A stretch of 64,000 nucleotides of DNA from Nitrososphaerales archaeon (lineage in GTDB: Archaea; Thermoproteota; Nitrososphaeria; Nitrososphaerales; CADDZS01): NCBI GenBank assembly GCA_030038075.1, contig JASHPO010000014.1, forward strand, positions 1-64,000, written 5' to 3'. A model generated the notes under the pieces. The model had not been told where the DNA came from, searched no databases, and was given only the letters and a program-made list of their open reading frames with translations. Shown here in pieces: positions 59,580 through 64,000 of this stretch. Position numbers and translations under genes: made by a program. Within the stretch, counting starts at the first letter, position 1, and the number at the start of each line of letters is the position of its first letter.

Positions 59580-59894
59580 ATGCTTATGGACTACTCAGAA
59601 GTTCATTTCTCAACTCTACGCCGAATGGTAGAACCATTGAACAACTCCTTGAACGAGCAAAGAGGCGCACTTCGAGTACAAGACCAAATTTCTGAAGGAA
59701 AAGAACCTGCTCAACGAACATCAGTACGCAGAGATAAGACGGCTCAACGATCTGAGGGTCACAGTCCTACACGCAGATAGACGAGAAGCTCACTCTCGGA
59801 TTCGGACAATAACACACGCGAGATAACCTTGCAAGGAATCAAGGCCTTGTTAGAGGCTTACGTCAAGTTCGTAGAAAGAAAAACCCTCAACTGA
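59580..59894 (+). pseudogene. Small charged helical protein with multiple frameshifts
   Basis: Pieces in different frames: MDYSEVHFSTLRRM / IEQLLERAKR / HFEYKTKFLKEKNLLNEHQYAEIRRLNDLRVTVLHAD / IDEKLTLGFGQ / TREITLQGIKALLEAYVKFVERKTLN*. Confidence 0.5.
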
Positions 59895-60022
59895 CGAGTT
59901 TTGACAGCCCAAAATTGACGTTAATTCGGAACGGTTTCGTCCCAGCTGACGACAACTTGAAAGAACCCAAACTTGGGATATAGATTATCCACAAAAAATC
60001 GCTAACGCAAGAAGGGCCAAAG

Positions 60023-60038
60023 CCACGAATGGTCGTGG
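60023..60038 (-). terminator. Hairpin just downstream of TFB
   Basis: CCACGA-ATGG-TCGTGG 6-bp stem six bases past the tfb stop; a T-run follows further downstream on the minus strand (~59994-59999). Confidence 0.35.
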
Positions 60039-60043
60039 GTAGC

Positions 60044-61003
60044 CTACATCTTTAGCGATTCTTTGAGCGTCTTGTAGCGGTTTCTGATCGTGACTTCCGT
60101 CACACCTGCCGCCTGTGCGTAATCTTTCTGGGTCTTTGCTTCGTTTTCCATGACGCTGGCAACGTATAGTGCAGCGGCAGCGAGTCCCATGGGGTCTTTT
60201 CCGGCCGAGCCGCCAGTCTCCTGAGCTTTGCGCAGAATCTCTAGAGCTCTCCTTTGAGTGCGCTCGCTCGTGCCAGCCTTGCTGCCGATCCTCGTGATGT
60301 ACTTTGCGGGATCTCTGACCGGCATCCTCAAGTCCATTTCCTTGAGTATCAAGCGGTAGCTCTGGGCGAGGGCGTTTTTCTTCACGCCGCTGACAACTGC
60401 CAGGTCCTTTAGAGTCCTAGGCGTCTCGGTGTCTCGCAGTGCAGCATACAAAGAGGCGGTAATCATCGCTGTGATCGACCTGCCTTTGATAAGCTTCTTC
60501 TCCAAGACCTTCCTGTAGATGTAAGCCGCCTTTTCAGTCACGGCGTCTCCGACGTTGATCTTCTCGGCTAGCCTTCCCAGTTCTCCGAAAGCCTGCCTTA
60601 AGTTTCTGTCAGCCGAAGTGTGGACCTTGCTCCTCCTGTCCCATGTCCGCAGTCGCTCGAACTGCTGGCGCATCGACGACTGGAGGGCGTTTCCGGAAGC
60701 GTCGCTACTTTCGAGACCGATTACTGTAGAAAGACCCATGTCGTGCATGGCTAGACTCGTAGGCGAGCCGACTCTGCTCCTGTCCGCAGCGCCCTGTTCC
60801 TTGGAAAAGTTTCGCCACTCGGGGCCCTCTTCCTCGATGATGTCCTTTGACACATAACCGCAGTTTGTGCATACCTGCTCGCCTGTGTTCAAGTCCAGGA
60901 CTAGCGTATTCTTGCCGCACCTGGGACAGGTTAACTGGTCGCGCGGCCTGCGCCTCAACAATGAAGAGGCGCTTGAATTATTCATGCTCAATTCCAAACT
61001 CAC
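60044..61003 (-). CDS. tfb: Transcription initiation factor B (TFB)
   Basis: Zn ribbon CPRCGKNTLVLDLNTGEQVCTNCGYV, B-reader GPEWRNFS, two cyclin-like repeats. Confidence 0.96.
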   Translation of the reverse strand: MSLELSMNNSSASSLLRRRPRDQLTCPRCGKNTLVLDLNTGEQVCTNCGYVSKDIIEEEGPEWRNFSKEQGAADRSRVGSPTSLAMHDMGLSTVIGLESSDASGNALQSSMRQQFERLRTWDRRSKVHTSADRNLRQAFGELGRLAEKINVGDAVTEKAAYIYRKVLEKKLIKGRSITAMITASLYAALRDTETPRTLKDLAVVSGVKKNALAQSYRLILKEMDLRMPVRDPAKYITRIGSKAGTSERTQRRALEILRKAQETGGSAGKDPMGLAAAALYVASVMENEAKTQKDYAQAAGVTEVTIRNRYKTLKESLKM

Positions 61004-61329
61004 TCTCTATAAGGAAAGTATATCTATATGTAACCAACCTTATAAACCTTGTGCAAAATTGGTAAGGATTTGGGGCGTACCGTACTATCACGGTTAGGAA
61101 TCTGACGACGGTTAAAACCATCTGGGTATCAACATCCTCTTGCCCGAATTCTCTGCCCACGATCTCACCCTTGATTTCGCTGAGCTGTGGCAGGAAGCCT
61201 CTCAGGCCGGGAAGGTACTTTCTCAGCCAAGAATATTCAAGAATGAATATCATTACCGTCGCATTTCTTGTGGTGATCTCCAGTGATAAGAAAACCAGTA
61301 CATGATTTCAAATTTTTTGGGAATGAGCA

Positions 61330-61695
61330 TTGACAGTCGAAACGAAGTCGATCTACGACAAGAAGTCTAGGTCAGATGGAATACGCATTCTTGTAACCAG
61401 ATACTATCCGCGCGGAGTCAAGAAAAACCATTTCGATTTCTGGATGCGCGATGCGTCTCCCGAACCGAAACTGCTCAAAGAATACAGGAGCGGCTCGATA
61501 AGTTGGGGCGAGTTTTCGAAGGAGTTCAGGACTCAAATGAGATCTTCAAACGGCAAAGAAGCTATTCGCAAGCTCGTTGAACTTGCAATGAAAGGTAAGA
61601 TTACTCTCCTTTGCTACGAGAAAGAAGGTGAGATATGCCACAGACACATAGTCAGGGCCATGACAGAAAGCGCGATTCGCAAACAGCTGCATTAG
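61330..61695 (+). CDS. DUF488 family protein
   Basis: GIRILVTRYYPRGVKKNHFDFWMRDASPEPKLLKEYRSGSISWGEFSKEFR...ITLLCYEKEGEICHRHIV. Confidence 0.85.
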   Translation: MTVETKSIYDKKSRSDGIRILVTRYYPRGVKKNHFDFWMRDASPEPKLLKEYRSGSISWGEFSKEFRTQMRSSNGKEAIRKLVELAMKGKITLLCYEKEGEICHRHIVRAMTESAIRKQLH

Positions 61696-61799
61696 AATTT
61701 TCATAGGAAACAATTGTAATAGAACAATTCTCTGTATATAATAAATGGGCTAGTGTCACCGCGTCCCTATTACCCAGTAGTCATGATAAATTCCTGCTC

Positions 61800-62099
61800 A
61801 TGTGGACAAAGAAAGATGACTTGATCGAACCGGCTGACTTACGAAGGGAAAAGAGACCAACCGAGGTCGCGCAGGAGTACGAATACAGGATAAGGCCTGC
61901 GGCAGTGGAGACTCTAGTCAATGTTCTGCTGAAATATGGAATCGACCTGAGGTCTAGTCACTTCGATGCTCTAACCGATACCATAGTTTTTCACTCCGAT
62001 ACCCTGCTTGACCTCAAAAAGTTGCGACGCGACAGGATAGTCGGTTCGTACAAAATATACAAGGTAATGACCACAAAAGAAATCGTTGATGAGGCCTGA
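61800..62099 (+). CDS. Hypothetical protein (99 aa)
   Basis: Intact charged ORF with plausible start. Confidence 0.5.
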   Translation: MWTKKDDLIEPADLRREKRPTEVAQEYEYRIRPAAVETLVNVLLKYGIDLRSSHFDALTDTIVFHSDTLLDLKKLRRDRIVGSYKIYKVMTTKEIVDEA

Positions 62100-62334
62100 A
62101 AACTCTCTGGCATTTTGTCCAGAAGGGCGCTGAATTCTGTACTTGATTACAAAAGAAAGATTTGCGATGAGAGTGCTTAAAACACATTTGGCAGTATTTA
62201 CATGAAGCCGAAGACGGAGTTGACACACTAGGTCAGGAGTGGTCGAATATAGCGGACAGAGAGGTCATTCGTTCTAAGCGTTCTTTGGCTAGATCAATTA
62301 AACTACTCCGCGTTTTCATCCATGTCGACGCAAA

Positions 62335-63087
62335 TTGAAAAACACGCTCAAAAGAAAACTCTACCAGGGCGAAAAATGCTTCGGCACATGGATAACTGTC
62401 GGAAGTCCAGACATTGTTGATATTCTGAAAAATCTTTCCTTCGACTGGTTCATGTTTGACATGGAACATTCCTACTTGTCTACCGAATCTGTCAAGACAA
62501 TGATGCAGGCCTTAGGGGAAACTGGACCAATCCCGCTGGTTAGGTTAGGACAAATAGATCAATACCTTGAGAAGCAAGCGCTCGACATTGGGAGCAGGGG
62601 GATGCTCGCGCCACTTGTAAATTCAGTAGAGGAAGCTGAAAGATTTGTCAGGTTTGCGATGTATCCTCCCAAAGGAGTCCGAGGAACAGGGCCCGGCAGA
62701 GCTTCTCGCTACGGTGCCAATTTCTCACAATATATCAGAGAGGCTAACGACGAGCTATTACTCGGCATCCAGATAGAGACACTGGATGCGCTTTCAAACG
62801 CAAGAGAAATTCTTGGGACAAAATCCGTCGACATTGGATTTGCAGGCCCAACGGATCTGACAATGTCTCTGGGCCTACTTGACGATCGCTCTAATCCTCG
62901 GGTCACTGACGCATTGAAAAAAGTCGTGAGCGCCTGCGAAGACACGGGCAAAATTCCCGGGACAATGGCGATATCAATCGAAGAAGCAAAAAAATTCGCC
63001 GAACTCGGTTTCAGGTTCATTTCACTCGCTTCGGATGCAAGATTTTTGAGCTACGGCGCCAAGTATTTTCTCGAAACTAGAAAGTAA
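62335..63087 (+). CDS. HpcH/HpaI aldolase/citrate lyase family protein (TTG start)
   Basis: CFGTWITVGSPDIVDIL, DWFMFDMEHS, PLVRLG, GMLAPLVNSVEEAERFV, GPGRASRYG, IQIETLDALSNAREIL, GFAGPTDLTMSLG. Confidence 0.92.
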   Translation: MKNTLKRKLYQGEKCFGTWITVGSPDIVDILKNLSFDWFMFDMEHSYLSTESVKTMMQALGETGPIPLVRLGQIDQYLEKQALDIGSRGMLAPLVNSVEEAERFVRFAMYPPKGVRGTGPGRASRYGANFSQYIREANDELLLGIQIETLDALSNAREILGTKSVDIGFAGPTDLTMSLGLLDDRSNPRVTDALKKVVSACEDTGKIPGTMAISIEEAKKFAELGFRFISLASDARFLSYGAKYFLETRK

Positions 63088-63089
63088 AG

Positions 63090-63749
63090 TCAAGCCCGCT
63101 TCTTTTTCTTCGACCATATTGTGACTATATCTTCGGAAGAAAGTACGTCGCATCGTAGTCTGAAGACCTTCATCATCGCTTCGTGGTTTTCTCTCGCGAA
63201 TGAGGCTACGCAATCAGATACAACGACCGTGAAGTAATCGAGGCAGAAAAGCCCGTCCCTGAGTGTTGATTCAACACATCCATCCGTCTGACACCCAGTG
63301 AGAATCACGGTCTTGACTCCCGTGTTTCTTAGCATCAAATCCAGCCCCGTGCCGAAAAAGGCGCTGTTTCTTGGCTTTGAGATCACTATGTCGCCGTCCC
63401 TGGGCTTTACCTCGTCAAGTATCTCGGCACCTCTCGTACCGGGAACTACCTTTCGGATCACCTTCCTCGGGTCCTTTTGCCTCCTCACACGCATCGACAT
63501 GTACCAGTTTGCAGCAGAGTGAGGATCGGGAGAGTTGAAAGCTTGCGTGTAAACGATCGGCGTTCTGTATTTTCGCGCTTGATCTAGGAACACTGCGAGT
63601 TTCTTCACCACGTCGGGGTACATGTTGTCGTCGGGATTCCTCGGGATAGTCAGGTCGCGCTGCAAATCGATCGCAATTACCGCGGAGTGTTTTGGTTCAA
63701 TTACTTCCTCAATCGAAGTGGGTATCAGCATGTTGTTGTAGCGAATCAA
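63090..63749 (-). CDS. Isochorismatase-family cysteine hydrolase
   Basis: SAVIAIDLQRDLT, PIVYTQAF, VISKPRNSAFFGTGLDLMLRNTGVKTVILTGCQTDGCVESTLRDG. Confidence 0.9.
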   Translation of the reverse strand: MIRYNNMLIPTSIEEVIEPKHSAVIAIDLQRDLTIPRNPDDNMYPDVVKKLAVFLDQARKYRTPIVYTQAFNSPDPHSAANWYMSMRVRRQKDPRKVIRKVVPGTRGAEILDEVKPRDGDIVISKPRNSAFFGTGLDLMLRNTGVKTVILTGCQTDGCVESTLRDGLFCLDYFTVVVSDCVASFARENHEAMMKVFRLRCDVLSSEDIVTIWSKKKKRA

Positions 63750-63761
63750 AGCTATGACCTC

Positions 63762-64000
63762 CTAAGCTACCGGCCTTCCCTTAAGCCACTCGACGGACTT
63801 GTAATCACCAATGACGTACGTATAGCCGCCAGCGTTGATCATTCCCCTTCCAATTCTGTTCCACACTATGATCGATTTTTCATACGGCGCCTTTATCTCT
63901 TCGAGAACTTCGAATGTGTAGGGGCTCACAATGCTTCCCAGAACAGTCCCGCCGTCGAAAACCTTTCCTATGATGTCGGTGTGGTCCACTCCCTTCGCGG
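63762..64000 (-). CDS. C-terminal part of a protein possibly related to succinylglutamate desuccinylase/aspartoacylase (truncated by window edge)
   Basis: DIIGKVFDGGTVLGSIVSPYTFEVLEEIKAPYEKSIIVWNRIGRGMINAGGYTYVIG resembles the C-terminal beta domain of AstE-like proteins. Confidence 0.35.
   Translation of the reverse strand, partial: AKGVDHTDIIGKVFDGGTVLGSIVSPYTFEVLEEIKAPYEKSIIVWNRIGRGMINAGGYTYVIGDYKSVEWLKGRPVA

Noticed and set aside
60978-61253. Minus-strand ORF MIFILEYSWLRKYLPGLRGFLPQLSEIKGEIVGREFGQEDVD... upstream of TFB
   Set aside because: It overlaps the tfb start and promoter region and has no recognisable family; may be spurious or a fragment.
1-64000. CRISPR arrays, transposons/IS elements, rRNA and tRNA genes
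   Set aside because: No regularly spaced repeats, transposase motifs or conserved rRNA segments were seen, and no convincing T-loop/acceptor pairing was spotted; a tRNAscan-SE/Infernal run is needed for certainty.

Overview
This 64-kb window is archaeal chromosome, probably a Thaumarchaeota/Nitrososphaeria-like lineage. That placement is inferred from gene content and was not computed. It carries both PolD subunits, Orc1/Cdc6, TFB, an Elf1-like factor and GGGP synthase. The central landmark is a probable replication origin at about 22.28-22.67 kb. Three direct ORB-like repeats with a CCAGTGGAA core lie in an AT-rich intergenic region directly upstream of orc1/cdc6, and the gene for the PolD small subunit is convergent with cdc6. 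GC skew changes sign sharply at this point, with the polarity opposite to the usual bacterial rule. The left flank of the origin holds several unrecognised genes. The rest is mostly ordinary metabolism and transport: glmM, SHMT, a split pntAB transhydrogenase, a PaoABC-like molybdenum hydroxylase, P450, PiT/DUF47, UbiB/ABC1, Hsp20 and MscL. It also has a bactofilin-like beta-solenoid protein and a DUF4430-like/ECF-S-like gene pair. At least six small accessory genes (DUF6516-like, V4R, 4-TM, GNAT, retropepsin-like, coiled-coil) are broken by frameshifts that can be reconstructed by hand, while the long housekeeping genes are intact. I saw no rRNA, convincing tRNA, CRISPR array or transposase. 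No searches were run; all family calls come from reading the translated sequences.
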